DNA from: Mycobacterium barrassiae | GTDB lineage: Bacteria > Actinomycetota > Actinomycetes > Mycobacteriales > Mycobacteriaceae | NCBI RefSeq assembly: GCF_025822765.1 | Contig: NZ_JACKUK010000016.1 | Location: forward strand, 64,458 to 128,457 | Reading direction: 5' to 3' | DNA: 64,000 nucleotides | In this document: positions 52,766 to 61,178 of the stretch, piece by piece | How the letters are laid out: each line of letters starts with the position of its first letter | Position numbering within the stretch: the first letter of the stretch is position 1 | Position numbers and translations under genes: made by a program | Notes under the pieces: generated by a model | The model's input: only the letters and a program-made list of their open reading frames with translations | Told to the model about the DNA's origin: nothing | The model's database searches: none

Positions 52766-53914
52766 GTGCGCAGAGACCTGTTCACCGAAGACCACGAAGC
52801 CTTTCGCGAGCTGGCCCGCGATTTCGTCGAGAAGGAGGTGGTTCCGCACTACCCCGAGTGGGAGAAGGGCGGACGCATGCCTCGCGACGTGTTCAAGCAC
52901 ATGGGCGCGCTCGGCATGCTCGGCATGGCCATTCCCGAGGAGTACGGCGGCGGCGGTGCACCGGATTACCGCTACAACGTGGTGTTGCAGGAAGAGGCAG
53001 CGCGGGCGCTGGTCACGCTGTCGACGGTGCGCACGCAGCTCGAGGTGATCCTGCCGTACTTCCTGCACTACGCGAACGAGGAGCAGCGCAAGCGCTGGTT
53101 CCCGGGACTCGCGGTGGGCACACTGTTGACCGCCGTCGCGATGACGGAACCCGGTACCGGGTCCGACCTGGCCGGCATGCGTACCAGCGCGGTGCGCGAC
53201 GGTGACGACTGGATCCTCAACGGCGCCAAGACCTTCATCACCGGCGGCATGCAGGCCGACCTGGTGATCGTCGTGGCACGCACGTCGACCGATCCCGACA
53301 ACCGGCGAAAAGGGTTGACACTGTTCGTTGTTGAGGACGGCATGCCCGGGTTCACCCGCGGCCGCGAACTGGAGAAGATGGGCTGCAAGGTCCAGGACAC
53401 CGCCGAGTTGTCGTTCGTCGACGTCCGCGTGCCGAACGCCAACGTGCTCGGTGAAGAGGGGGAGGCGTTCGGCTACCTGGGCCACAACCTGCCGCAGGAA
53501 CGGCTGACCGTGGCCGTCGGTTCGGTGGCGCAGGCGCGCTCGGCGATCGCCGCGGCGATCGACTACACCAAGAACCGCAAGGCATTCGGCACACCCGTCG
53601 CGTCGTTCCAGAACACAAAATTCGAACTGGCCGCCTGCTCAACCGAGGTGGAGGCAGCCCAGGCGATGCTCGACCGGGCGGTGTCGCTGCATGTCGAGGG
53701 TGAGCTGTCGGCCGCCGATGCCGCCCGGGTCAAGCTGTTCTGCACCGAGATGCAACAGCGGGTGGTGGACCGCTGCCTGCAGCTGTTCGGCGGATACGGC
53801 TACACGATGGAGTATCCGATCGCCCGGCTCTACACCGATGCGCGCGTGGCCCGGATCTATGCCGGGACCAGCGAGGTGATGAAGGTGATCATCGCCAAGT
53901 CGCTCGGCCTCTGA
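52766..53914 (+). CDS. Acyl-CoA dehydrogenase
   Basis: A 382-residue acyl-CoA dehydrogenase. It has AVAMTEPGTGSDLAGMRT, WILNGAKTFITGGMQADLVIV, LFGGYGYTMEYPIARLYTDARVARIYAGTSEVMK and the LPQERLTVAVGSVAQ block, a common long-chain FadE pattern. The start is GTG at 52766. It is the last gene of the set that begins with the amidohydrolase at 46982. A family B palindrome follows within 7 bases and separates it from the convergent luciferase-like gene. Its substrate is probably an acyl-CoA of this pathway. Confidence 0.88.
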   Translation: MRRDLFTEDHEAFRELARDFVEKEVVPHYPEWEKGGRMPRDVFKHMGALGMLGMAIPEEYGGGGAPDYRYNVVLQEEAARALVTLSTVRTQLEVILPYFLHYANEEQRKRWFPGLAVGTLLTAVAMTEPGTGSDLAGMRTSAVRDGDDWILNGAKTFITGGMQADLVIVVARTSTDPDNRRKGLTLFVVEDGMPGFTRGRELEKMGCKVQDTAELSFVDVRVPNANVLGEEGEAFGYLGHNLPQERLTVAVGSVAQARSAIAAAIDYTKNRKAFGTPVASFQNTKFELAACSTEVEAAQAMLDRAVSLHVEGELSAADAARVKLFCTEMQQRVVDRCLQLFGGYGYTMEYPIARLYTDARVARIYAGTSEVMKVIIAKSLGL

Positions 53915-53920
53915 TTTTGC

Positions 53921-53969
53921 GATTTCGGCGTGCTGAGTCTCGCTGAGCGAGACCAGCCACGCCGAAATC
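53921..53969. repeat. Family B palindrome, copy 2, between convergent genes
   Basis: The outer arms GATTTCGGCGTG and CACGCCGAAATC pair exactly, and the inner GTCTCGCTGAGCGAGAC (53937-53953) is itself a perfect palindrome. It lies between two convergent stops, and its last bases form part of the minus-strand stop codon. It is a good candidate for a bidirectional terminator. Confidence 0.85.
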
Positions 53970-54891
53970 ACTGGGGAAGCTGGGGTTTCACGTCCTCGAT
54001 CACCCATTGCGCGTAGTCGAGGTACTCGTCGACACATGAGACGGGCGGGAGCGGTACCGCGCTGACGGTCACACCCTGTTCGCTGAGCCAACTCAGCTGG
54101 TGCACGATCTCGCCCGCGCTCATTCCCGGGCGGCCGTGGGGGTCATGGCGTGCTACGTGACCCTCGCCTACCCGATTCGTACCTAGACCGTGCACCACAT
54201 CGAAGTGCCTACCATCGTAGGTCGGCTGGGACTTGATGAAGTCCACGCGCTGGGCGATCTGTTCGGGTGGCGTCAGGAATGACCACCATCCCGTCGCGTA
54301 CTTCGCCGCCCTGCGTAGCGCGGCATCGGCATCGCCGCCTATCCAAATGGGTAGGTGTGGCTTCTGAATTGGCTTGGGCTCGAAGGCGATGTTGGCGAAC
54401 GAGACGTACTTGCCCTCGAAACTGGGGGAATCGCTTGTCCACAACTCGATGATCGCCGCCAGGTATTCGTCTGCGATGCGGCCACGCTCACGGAATGGGA
54501 CGCCGAGCAGTTCGAACTCCCCCTCGAGCCAGCCCACGCCGAACGTGACCATCATCCTGCCGCTGCTCATCCAGTCGGCCGTGGCAAGTGCCTTGGCAAG
54601 GACGATCGGATGTTGCAGCGGCAGCACCGTGATACAGGAATTGAGCAGTATCCGCTCGGTCGCACCGGCGAGGTATGCCTGTGCCACAGTCGATTGCAGG
54701 TAATGCGGCCCCGACAATTCGACGTGGTCTTCCGGGATCACAAAATGCTCTGGTACGGCGATCATGTCGTATCCCCACTCGTCGGCGCACTTGGCCATCC
54801 GAGTCTGGTCGGCGCCGGTGACGGTCGCCTCCCATGGCTGCGACATCGCTTTGAGACGCAGCATGTGAGGGAGATTGAAGACGAGCTTCAC
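53968..54891 (-). CDS. LLM class F420-type oxidoreductase
   Basis: A 307-residue luciferase-fold protein of the F420-dependent type common in mycobacteria. Hallmarks are AVPEHFVIPEDH, TFGVGWLEGEF and PIWIGGDADAALRRAAKYATGWW. The start is GTG at 54891, 5 bases after the mycofactocin-type SDR stop, so the two are probably co-transcribed. It would reduce or oxidise a substrate using F420 or FMN. Its TGA stop lies in the right arm of a family B palindrome. It is shorter than the luciferase-like enzyme at 11660-12997, and the two are not close relatives. Confidence 0.83.
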   Translation of the reverse strand: MKLVFNLPHMLRLKAMSQPWEATVTGADQTRMAKCADEWGYDMIAVPEHFVIPEDHVELSGPHYLQSTVAQAYLAGATERILLNSCITVLPLQHPIVLAKALATADWMSSGRMMVTFGVGWLEGEFELLGVPFRERGRIADEYLAAIIELWTSDSPSFEGKYVSFANIAFEPKPIQKPHLPIWIGGDADAALRRAAKYATGWWSFLTPPEQIAQRVDFIKSQPTYDGRHFDVVHGLGTNRVGEGHVARHDPHGRPGMSAGEIVHQLSWLSEQGVTVSAVPLPPVSCVDEYLDYAQWVIEDVKPQLPQ

Positions 54892-54896
54892 ACGTG

Positions 54897-55736
54897 CTAC
54901 TTGAGCATGCTGCCGGCGTCGACAGTGACGGGAAGGCCGGTGATGTAACGGGATTCGTCGGAGGCCAGGAACAGCACCGCATTGCTGACATCGACGGGCT
55001 CGACCCAGCCGACGGGAAGCACGTGCATGAACTGTGCGGCGACCGCGAGGTCGTCGGGACCCGGGTTCTCCAGATCCGGGCGGAAGAGCTTCATCGTGCC
55101 CTCATTCATGAACAGCGGCGTGTTCACGTTGGTGGGGCAGACGGCGTTGACGCGGATCGAGTGTTGTCCGAGTTCGACGGCGAATGTGCGCATCAGTCCG
55201 ATCACGCCGTGCTTGGCGGCGATGTAGTGGCCGGTGTGCGGGTATGGCTTCAAGCCGCCGACCGAGCTGGTGAGGATGATCGAACCGCCGCGACCACCCG
55301 ACAGCAGATGGGGGACAGCGGCTTTCACCGTCTTCCAGACGCCCGACAGGTTGACGTCGATCATGTCGGTCCAGTCGTCTTCGCTGGTCTTGTCCAACGT
55401 CTCTCCACCGTTGCCGATGCCTGCGTTGGCGACGACGATGTCCAATCGCCCGAGCTGTTCGACGCCGCTGTCGACGACGGACTTGACCGCGTCGTAGTCA
55501 CGGACGTCGACTTCGGCGGTGACGATGCGGCGGTTCAGGCCTTTGACCAGGTCGGCGGTCTCGGCCAGATCGTCGGGAGTCGCGGCGGGGATATCGTCAT
55601 TGCTGGAAATCCGCTTGCAGACGTCGACAGCGATGATGTCGGCGCCTTCCTCGGCGAGTCGTACCGCGTGACTGCGGCCCTGACCGCGTGCCGCGCCGCT
55701 GATGAACGCAACCTTGCCTTCTACTCGCCCAGCCAT
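54897..55736 (-). CDS. Mycofactocin-type SDR oxidoreductase, second copy
   Basis: A 279-residue SDR, the close paralogue of the one at 35003-35842. It has the same MAGRVEGKVAF start, the family's insert after the second strand, NAGIGNGGETLDKTSEDDW and YIAAK as the catalytic pair. It is expected to oxidise an alcohol with a tightly held NAD and hand the electrons to mycofactocin. Its promoter holds a near-perfect 30-bp palindrome (55761-55790) that shares its half-site with the palindrome beside the TetR gene at 55885. That TetR and a P450 are the likely regulatory and metabolic partners. Confidence 0.88.
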   Translation of the reverse strand: MAGRVEGKVAFISGAARGQGRSHAVRLAEEGADIIAVDVCKRISSNDDIPAATPDDLAETADLVKGLNRRIVTAEVDVRDYDAVKSVVDSGVEQLGRLDIVVANAGIGNGGETLDKTSEDDWTDMIDVNLSGVWKTVKAAVPHLLSGGRGGSIILTSSVGGLKPYPHTGHYIAAKHGVIGLMRTFAVELGQHSIRVNAVCPTNVNTPLFMNEGTMKLFRPDLENPGPDDLAVAAQFMHVLPVGWVEPVDVSNAVLFLASDESRYITGLPVTVDAGSMLK

Positions 55737-55760
55737 GTCATCACCCTCGGTTCATGTGTT

Positions 55761-55790
55761 GGTCGGTCGATCAAAATTGATCGATCGACC
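55761..55790. promoter_or_regulatory. 30-bp near-perfect palindrome, operator before the SDR
   Basis: The arms begin GGTCGGTCGATCAA and end TTGATCGATCGACC around a central AA; only one arm position fails to pair. The half-site TTGATCGATCGA recurs in the palindrome at 56545-56560. It lies 25 bases upstream of the SDR start. Confidence 0.7.
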
Positions 55791-55884
55791 AGGATCGTGG
55801 CATCGATCGCCTTGGCTGTCAACCAGTGATGCCGATCCGACCGTGCGGGTCCCAAGCGGCGCGGCTGTGTCGGTCCCGGCGGCT

Positions 55885-56529
55885 TTACGACCGTCGCCGC
55901 TGGCCCGTCAGCAAGTCGAACTGTCGTTCCATGAAGGCGCGCATATCGTCGTGGCCGAGTGTCACGTCGACGGCGTCCTCGTTGGACAGGCTGCGGGCGA
56001 TCTGGGCAATGAGCATGGAGATCACCACCGGCGGGTACTCGTCGAGGTCGATACCTCTGGCCCGCAAGGCGACGGCGACGGCAGCTGTCTCGATGTCGCG
56101 CACCCGCTCTGCGTACGCTTTCAACTCGGCGCGAATTGCCTTGCGATGGTTGGCCAATGCCATGAACTCGAGGTTTAGACCCGTCGTCCGTACATCACTG
56201 TTGATCTGCCACAGCATTCGCAGCGGGTCGTCATGCGTGAGCGCGGCGCGCATGTTCTCCAAGGAGACCTCTGCACCCGCGCGCAGGACCTCGACGAACA
56301 AGTCGTCCATGGTAGGGAAGTAGTAGTACACCAGCGCTTGCTTGACACCGGCTTCCGCTGCCACCCGCCGTGATGTCGCGGCCGCATAGCCCTCGTCGCG
56401 CATGATCTTTGCGGTTGCCTCGATCAGGCGCTCGCGCGCACCGGATTCGGCGGACTTGCCCCTGTCCGAGGCGGCCGGTCCGGTACCCGCTCGATTGGTT
56501 GACCGTCCGCCGGCCCGCGTGGTAGGCAT
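55885..56529 (-). CDS. TetR-family regulator
   Basis: A 214-residue TetR protein with a 30-residue N-terminal extension rich in Gly and Arg, then the helix-turn-helix (AATSRRVAAEAGVKQALVYYYFPTMDDLF, about residues 48-77) and a helical effector domain. It sits between an SDR gene on the same strand and a divergent P450 gene. Palindromes with the same TTGATCGATCGA half-site lie before both neighbouring transcription units (55761-55790 and 56545-56560). It therefore probably represses itself, the P450 and the SDR together. The ligand is unknown. Confidence 0.87.
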   Translation of the reverse strand: MPTTRAGGRSTNRAGTGPAASDRGKSAESGARERLIEATAKIMRDEGYAAATSRRVAAEAGVKQALVYYYFPTMDDLFVEVLRAGAEVSLENMRAALTHDDPLRMLWQINSDVRTTGLNLEFMALANHRKAIRAELKAYAERVRDIETAAVAVALRARGIDLDEYPPVVISMLIAQIARSLSNEDAVDVTLGHDDMRAFMERQFDLLTGQRRRS

Positions 56530-56544
56530 GGGGCATCCTAACAG

Positions 56545-56560
56545 TTGATCGATCGATCAA
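56545..56560. promoter_or_regulatory. Perfect 16-bp palindrome between TetR and P450
   Basis: TTGATCGATCGATCAA equals its own reverse complement. It lies 15 bases before the TetR start (-) and about 40 before the P450 start (+), a normal autoregulatory position. The half-site matches the palindrome at 55761-55790. Confidence 0.7.
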
Positions 56561-56599
56561 TTTTGCACGCGGCGACCCAGCATCGAAAGGACGGCTTCG

Positions 56600-57880
56600 A
56601 TGACCGACCTCGCATTGGCCGACTTCTTCTCGGACCAGGCGATCAGTCAGGATCCGTACGACTATTGGGATGCCCTGCGCGCGAAAGGCCCGGTGGTCCG
56701 CGAGCCGCACCACGGCGTCGTCGCCGTGACGGGTTATCGGGAAGTGATGGCGGCGTTCAAGGATCACGAATCGTTCTCCGCCGTGAACGCCATCGGCGGA
56801 CCGCTCCCGCCGTTGCCGTTCGTGCCCGAGGGCGACGACATCTCCGAGCAGATCGAGGCGCACCGTCACCTGTTTCCGATCTATGAGCACATGGTCGTGA
56901 TGGATCCGCCGGCCCACGAGCGGGCCCGGTCACTGCTGAGCAAGCTGCTCACGCCGCGGCGACTGAAGGAGAACGAGGACTACATGTGGCAGCTGGCCGA
57001 CAGCCAGCTCGACCACGTCATCTCGGCCGGTCGTTGCGAGTTCCTCTCGGAGTATGCGAAACCCTTTGCCACATCGGCGATCATCGACCTGCTCGGTGTG
57101 CCGGAGGAGGACCGGCCGGAGTTCCTCGCAGCACTGGGCGCCGAGCGCCCCGACGGGTCCCGGGTGGGAGCACTCGATGGCGAGCCGGTTGGTTCCGACC
57201 CGCTGCAGTATCTCGATGACAAGTTTGCCGGTTATCTCGCCGACCGTCGCCGCCAACCGCGTAACGACGTGCTGTCGGGGATGGCCACCGCCGTCTATCC
57301 CGACGGCTCGACGCCTGAGCTGATGGAGGTGGTCAAGCCGGCGACGTTCCTGTTCGCCGCCGGACAGGAGACCGTCACCAAGCTGCTCAGCGCGGCGGTG
57401 CAGGTGCTCGGCGACCGGCCGGATTACCAACAGCTCCTCCGCGAGCAACCGGACCGGATTCCGGCGTTCATCGAGGAGTCCCTGCGCATGCACTCGCCGA
57501 CGAAGGTCGACTTCCGGCTGGTCCGGAAGACCACCACGCTCGGAGGTGTGCATCTGCAGGCCGGCACTGTGGTGATGCTCTGCCTCGGCGCCGCCAACCG
57601 CGACCCGGAGAAGTTCGAGGATCCCCACGAGTTCCGCCCCGGCCGCAAGAACGTGCGCGAACACATCGCGTTCGGCCGCGGCATCCACACCTGCGCCGGG
57701 GCGCCATTGGCGCGCGTCGAGGGGCGGATCACCGTGCAACGGCTGCTGGACCGCACCCGCGAAATCTCCATCAACGAGGCGGCACACGGGCCCGCAGGCG
57801 ATCGTCGGTACGCCTACGAACCCACATTTTTGCTGCGCGGCCTCACCCAACTGCACATCGAATTCACCCCTGCCACCTAG
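56600..57880 (+). CDS. Cytochrome P450
   Basis: A 426-residue P450. The oxygen-binding helix reads AAGQETVTKLLSA near residue 254, IEESLRMHSPTK gives the ExxR pair, and the heme loop FGRGIHTCAGAPLARVEG carries the axial Cys365. The helix has Gln-Glu-Thr rather than the more usual Glu-Thr-Thr. The ATG at 56600 has AAAGGA upstream. It is controlled by a divergent TetR through a 16-bp palindrome. The SDR under the matching palindrome would oxidise its alcohol product. No ferredoxin gene is adjacent. No CYP number is assigned. Confidence 0.92.
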   Translation: MTDLALADFFSDQAISQDPYDYWDALRAKGPVVREPHHGVVAVTGYREVMAAFKDHESFSAVNAIGGPLPPLPFVPEGDDISEQIEAHRHLFPIYEHMVVMDPPAHERARSLLSKLLTPRRLKENEDYMWQLADSQLDHVISAGRCEFLSEYAKPFATSAIIDLLGVPEEDRPEFLAALGAERPDGSRVGALDGEPVGSDPLQYLDDKFAGYLADRRRQPRNDVLSGMATAVYPDGSTPELMEVVKPATFLFAAGQETVTKLLSAAVQVLGDRPDYQQLLREQPDRIPAFIEESLRMHSPTKVDFRLVRKTTTLGGVHLQAGTVVMLCLGAANRDPEKFEDPHEFRPGRKNVREHIAFGRGIHTCAGAPLARVEGRITVQRLLDRTREISINEAAHGPAGDRRYAYEPTFLLRGLTQLHIEFTPAT

Positions 57881-57890
57881 CTGACCTGGC

Positions 57891-57939
57891 GATTTGGGCG
57901 TGCTAGGTCTCGCTCAGCGAGACCAGCCACGCCCAAATC
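57891..57939. repeat. Family B palindrome, copy 3
   Basis: The outer arms GATTTGGGCGTG and CACGCCCAAATC pair exactly. The inner GGTCTCGCTCAGCGAGACC (57906-57924) is a perfect palindrome around one C. It starts 11 bases after the P450 stop. The outer C-to-G change is matched in both arms, so pairing is conserved. Confidence 0.85.
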
Positions 57940-57978
57940 ACAGAAGCGATTTCGATGAGACCCTTGTCACAGCCGACA

Positions 57979-58006
57979 AACCTACCTACTGTGTGTTCAC
58001 TAGGTT
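57979..58006. promoter_or_regulatory. Inverted repeat before the TetR gene, possible operator
   Basis: AACCTA and TAGGTT flank a 16-base spacer, about 20 bases before the TetR start at 58026. This is a plausible autoregulatory site, but the arms are short. Confidence 0.35.
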
Positions 58007-58025
58007 GGTTCAACGAAGGAGCCCC

Positions 58026-58634
58026 GTGTCAGCCCCACGGCCCTATGCGAGCCTCCTCGCCAAAGGCGAGGATCGCAGGCAGCGGATACTCGCTGTGGCG
58101 GAGCGGCTGCTGGCCCGCAACGGCTGGCGCAATACGTCGCTGGCACAGATAGCCAAGGAAGCCGGAGTGACGCCGGCGGGGTTGTTGCACCACTTCGAAT
58201 CCAAGGAGCAGTTGCTCAACGCGGTTCTCGACGCCCGCGATGCCGACGACGAGATCCACGCGGACTACCGCTCGGGAGATCTGGTCAGCGAACTCACCCG
58301 CGTGCCCGAGCGCTTCGACCGCGCACCCGAGCTGGTCGGCACGTTCACGGTCCTGTTGGTCGAGAACATCGCCCCCGATGCGCCGTTGCACGACCGGTTG
58401 CACCACCGCTACCGCGAGGCCGCGAACATCATCATCGAGCTCATCAAACGCGGCCAGAGTGACGGCCGGTATCGCCCAGACGTCGATGCGGCCAGTAAGG
58501 CCGTCGAGATTCTCGCCTTTATCAACGGAATGGAGACCCTATGGCTACTCGATCCCTCAATCCCGCTGACCGAGGTGTTCAAGGGGTACGCGGAGTCTCT
58601 GGGACGCGACTTGTCGCCGCGGAGCCCGATGTGA
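58026..58634 (+). CDS. TetR-family regulator
   Basis: A 202-residue TetR protein. The helix-turn-helix is about residues 18-65 (RQRILAVAERLLARNGW, TSLAQIAKEAGVTPAGLLHHFESKEQLL), followed by a helical effector domain. The start is GTG at 58026 with AAGGAG upstream. Its stop overlaps the start of a protein of unknown function by 4 bases, so the two are translationally coupled. The regulon is unknown; the inverted repeat just upstream suggests autoregulation. Confidence 0.87.
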   Translation: MSAPRPYASLLAKGEDRRQRILAVAERLLARNGWRNTSLAQIAKEAGVTPAGLLHHFESKEQLLNAVLDARDADDEIHADYRSGDLVSELTRVPERFDRAPELVGTFTVLLVENIAPDAPLHDRLHHRYREAANIIIELIKRGQSDGRYRPDVDAASKAVEILAFINGMETLWLLDPSIPLTEVFKGYAESLGRDLSPRSPM

Positions 58635-59134
58635 GGTACCGGCTGGACGTCGTCGCTCCGACCGTGGTCGACGCGGTGCGCTACGCGGGCGGCTGGATCT
58701 ATGACCGGGTGATGGCCGGATGGGACGTCACCGTTCTCGTCGCCAACCCGGACGATCTGACGCCGCTGCACATCCTCGGTGCGCAGACGATGGACCTCGA
58801 GTCGGTGCTGGAGGACTGGGAGGACCGGCCCCATCCGCAAACCGTCGCCGTCGCGGCCGATCTCTTCGACCGCGATCCGCGCGTGCTCGCGCACGTGCGT
58901 AATGCGCTCGACCAAGGCGCCACCGAGGTGACCCTGTGGGGTGAGAGCCTGCCCGCCGATCTGAACGACAGCGTCGACTCTGCCTCACACCACTTGAGCG
59001 CTGCCGCACGGGCTTTCAAGTCCCGCGCGCTCGCGGCGGCCAATGATCCGGAGGCAGGCGCCGTCACGGCCAGCGAGACCTTCCGCTGCGGGTTGATGGC
59101 CTCCGTCGCCGCCGATCTGGTGCCCGCCAGCTAG
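58631..59134 (+). CDS. Protein of unknown function coupled to TetR
   Basis: A 167-residue soluble protein I cannot place in a family. The first half looks alpha/beta (RLDVVAPTVVDAVRYAGGWIYDRVMAGWDVTVLV), and the second half is helical and rich in Ala. The start is GTG at 58631, overlapping the TetR stop by 4 bases. A frame opens upstream at 58541 inside the TetR gene but adds sequence unlike the rest. It could be a ligand-sensing or partner protein for the regulator. A family D palindrome follows the stop by 1 base. Confidence 0.7.
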   Translation: MRYRLDVVAPTVVDAVRYAGGWIYDRVMAGWDVTVLVANPDDLTPLHILGAQTMDLESVLEDWEDRPHPQTVAVAADLFDRDPRVLAHVRNALDQGATEVTLWGESLPADLNDSVDSASHHLSAAARAFKSRALAAANDPEAGAVTASETFRCGLMASVAADLVPAS

Positions 59135-59135
59135 A

Positions 59136-59188
59136 GCGATTTGTGTGCGTTTAGGCGCGCCGACCGCTCCTGAACGCACACAAATCGC
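59136..59188. repeat. Palindrome between convergent genes (family D)
   Basis: GCGATTTGTGTGCGTTTAGG (59136-59155) and CCTGAACGCACACAAATCGC (59169-59188) pair at 19 of 20 positions around 13 bases. It fills almost all the space between two convergent stops (59134 and 59191), fitting a bidirectional terminator. Confidence 0.8.
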
Positions 59189-59190
59189 AA

Positions 59191-60156
59191 TCAGGTGAGG
59201 TCGATCAGGATCTTGCCGATGGCACGCCCGTGGGCGACATGCTTCAGCGCCTGAACCGTCTCGGTGAGCGGATAGACCGCTCCCACGTGCGGTCGCACCC
59301 GGCCGCTGACCAGATGCTCGCGCAGTTCGTCCTCGTTGCGGCTGAACTCGTCCGGCGGGACATCCTGGAACTGGAAGCCCAACACCGCGATTCCCTTCAC
59401 CAACACCAGGTTCAGCGGGATGCGCGGGATGTCGCCCGAGGCGAAACCCACGGTGACGAACCGTCCACCCCGCCCCAGTGAACGCAGCGCGGGCTCGGAC
59501 AGCTCGCCGCCTACCGGGTCGATGACCGCCGCGGCGCCGCCCGGCAGTGCGGCCTTGAGCGCGCCGCGCAGGTCGTCCTTCTTGTAGTTGACCAGGTGCC
59601 GTGCGCCGTATGACGCTGCGACGTCGAGCTTTTCGTCCGACGAAGCGACCGCCGTGACCGACGCCCCGAGTTGCACCGCCAGTTGCACCGCCGCCAGCCC
59701 CACACCGCCGCCCGCGCCGAGCACGACCACCTCATCGCCCGACTGCAGCCGCGCCACCGACCGCAGCGTGTGGTACGCCGTGCGGTAGGCGACGCCGAAG
59801 GCCGCGGCGGTGCGGTCGTCGACGCCGTCGGGGATTCGGGTGAGTCCGGCCGCCGCGACCGCGACCTCCTCGGCGAACGCCCCGTACATGCCGGTACCCG
59901 TGACCCGGTCGCCGACCGCGAAACCCTCGGTGTCCGAGCCGGTTTCGACAATGACTCCGGCGAACTCGCTACCCGGAACGAACGGCGCCGGAACGCTGAT
60001 CTGGTACTTGTCGGCGATCAGCAGCACATCGGGGAAGTTCACCGCCGCGGCGGCGACGCGCACCCGAACCTGTCCCGCCTCGACCGCCGGGGACGGTCGT
60101 TCCTCGATGCGGACCACGTCCGGCGGTCCGTACGCCGGGCAGACCGCCGCTCTCAC
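59191..60156 (-). CDS. NADPH:quinone oxidoreductase-like zinc-independent MDR protein
   Basis: A 321-residue medium-chain reductase of the quinone oxidoreductase type. The NADPH loop is VLGAGGGVGLAAVQLA near residue 150, and VPGSEFAGVIVETG and GVAYRTAYHTL are family blocks. The zinc ligands of alcohol dehydrogenases are absent. It would reduce an enone or quinone, or an enoyl-CoA double bond. The GTG at 60156 overlaps the kinase stop by 4 bases. It is the last gene of the five-gene operon that begins with the TetR cut by the window end. Confidence 0.85.
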   Translation of the reverse strand: MRAAVCPAYGPPDVVRIEERPSPAVEAGQVRVRVAAAAVNFPDVLLIADKYQISVPAPFVPGSEFAGVIVETGSDTEGFAVGDRVTGTGMYGAFAEEVAVAAAGLTRIPDGVDDRTAAAFGVAYRTAYHTLRSVARLQSGDEVVVLGAGGGVGLAAVQLAVQLGASVTAVASSDEKLDVAASYGARHLVNYKKDDLRGALKAALPGGAAAVIDPVGGELSEPALRSLGRGGRFVTVGFASGDIPRIPLNLVLVKGIAVLGFQFQDVPPDEFSRNEDELREHLVSGRVRPHVGAVYPLTETVQALKHVAHGRAIGKILIDLT

Positions 60157-61178
60157 CGGTAGTCGCTGGACTCGGCGAGATCGGCCGCCGACCGCATCAA
60201 GTCCACGATGACGGGCCCGTAGGCGAGCAGTTTCTCGTTGTCGCCCGCCCGCTGGAAACCCTGCTCCAGCACAATGGCGAGCTTCCACTTGGCCAGCACC
60301 AAGTAGTAGTCGAGATCGTCGACCTGGCGGCCGGACACCTTCGCATAGTGGTCGATCACCGCCGTGCGCGAGGGCATTCCGCGCATGTCGACGTAGCTCA
60401 TCGCCGACGGCGCGTCGGTGTCTTCCGGCCAACTCTGCACCATCCACCCGAGATCCAGCTTGGGGTCGCCCACCGTGCCCATCTCCCAGTCGACGATCGC
60501 CGCCAACTGCGCGGGCGCACCATGCCGGTACATCACGTTCGCGAACTGATAGTCGCCGTGCATCAGACCGGGGATGAAGTCGAGCGGACGGTGGTTGCGC
60601 AGCCATTCGGTCGCGACGTCGAGGCCGTCGATATCGCGGCCCTTGATGCGTTCGAAGAACCCGATCCAGCGGTCGACCTGTCGCTCGTGGAAGCCATCCG
60701 GACGTCCAAGATCCTGCAGCCCCTTGGCCTTCCAGTCGACTTTCGACAACAGTGCGATGCCCTCGGCCAGTTGAAAGGACAGTCCCGGCCGAGTCGTGAG
60801 ATCGCTGTTGAACGGCTCCGGCCACTTGCCGTGCTGGTCCATGGGGGACCAGCCGTCGACGAAACCCATCAGATAGAAGGGCCTGCCGAGCACTTCGGGA
60901 GCCGGGCAGACGCCGACGGCCGCGGTGTGCGGCACATCGGTGCCGTCTAGGGCCTCGATGATCCGCCACTCGCGCAGGATGCCCTTGTCGCGGTCGGGCG
61001 GGGCCCCCGGTGGCGGCATCCGGAGCACGCAACTGTGCTCACCGCGGCGCAGTTCGTAGATGACGTTCTGAGTGCCGCCGGACAGGAACCTGGTTTCCAG
61101 TGGCTCGCCCTTACCGGGCAGTGCCGCCTCGTCCATCCATGCCGACAGTCGTGAAACGTCGATGTCGTTCTCGCTCAC
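60153..61178 (-). CDS. APH-type kinase, likely acting with the ACAD10/11-like enzyme
   Basis: A 341-residue aminoglycoside-phosphotransferase-fold protein with GLMHGDYQFANVMY (catalytic loop) near residue 200 and AIVDWEMGTVGDPKLDLGW (metal site) near 225. The family's ACAD10/11-type members phosphorylate the 4-hydroxyl of hydroxyacyl-CoAs. In Pseudomonas putida, LvaA does this in levulinate breakdown. The start is GTG at 61178, overlapping an ACAD10/11-like gene by 4 bases, the same functional pair that is fused in animal ACAD10 and ACAD11. The role here is inference from pairing and motifs; antibiotic resistance is unlikely. Confidence 0.83.
   Translation of the reverse strand: MSENDIDVSRLSAWMDEAALPGKGEPLETRFLSGGTQNVIYELRRGEHSCVLRMPPPGAPPDRDKGILREWRIIEALDGTDVPHTAAVGVCPAPEVLGRPFYLMGFVDGWSPMDQHGKWPEPFNSDLTTRPGLSFQLAEGIALLSKVDWKAKGLQDLGRPDGFHERQVDRWIGFFERIKGRDIDGLDVATEWLRNHRPLDFIPGLMHGDYQFANVMYRHGAPAQLAAIVDWEMGTVGDPKLDLGWMVQSWPEDTDAPSAMSYVDMRGMPSRTAVIDHYAKVSGRQVDDLDYYLVLAKWKLAIVLEQGFQRAGDNEKLLAYGPVIVDLMRSAADLAESSDYR

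Noticed and set aside
48286-57939. Family B repeats as a CRISPR array
   Set aside because: The copies are thousands of bases apart, palindromic, at gene ends, and without regular spacers or cas genes.
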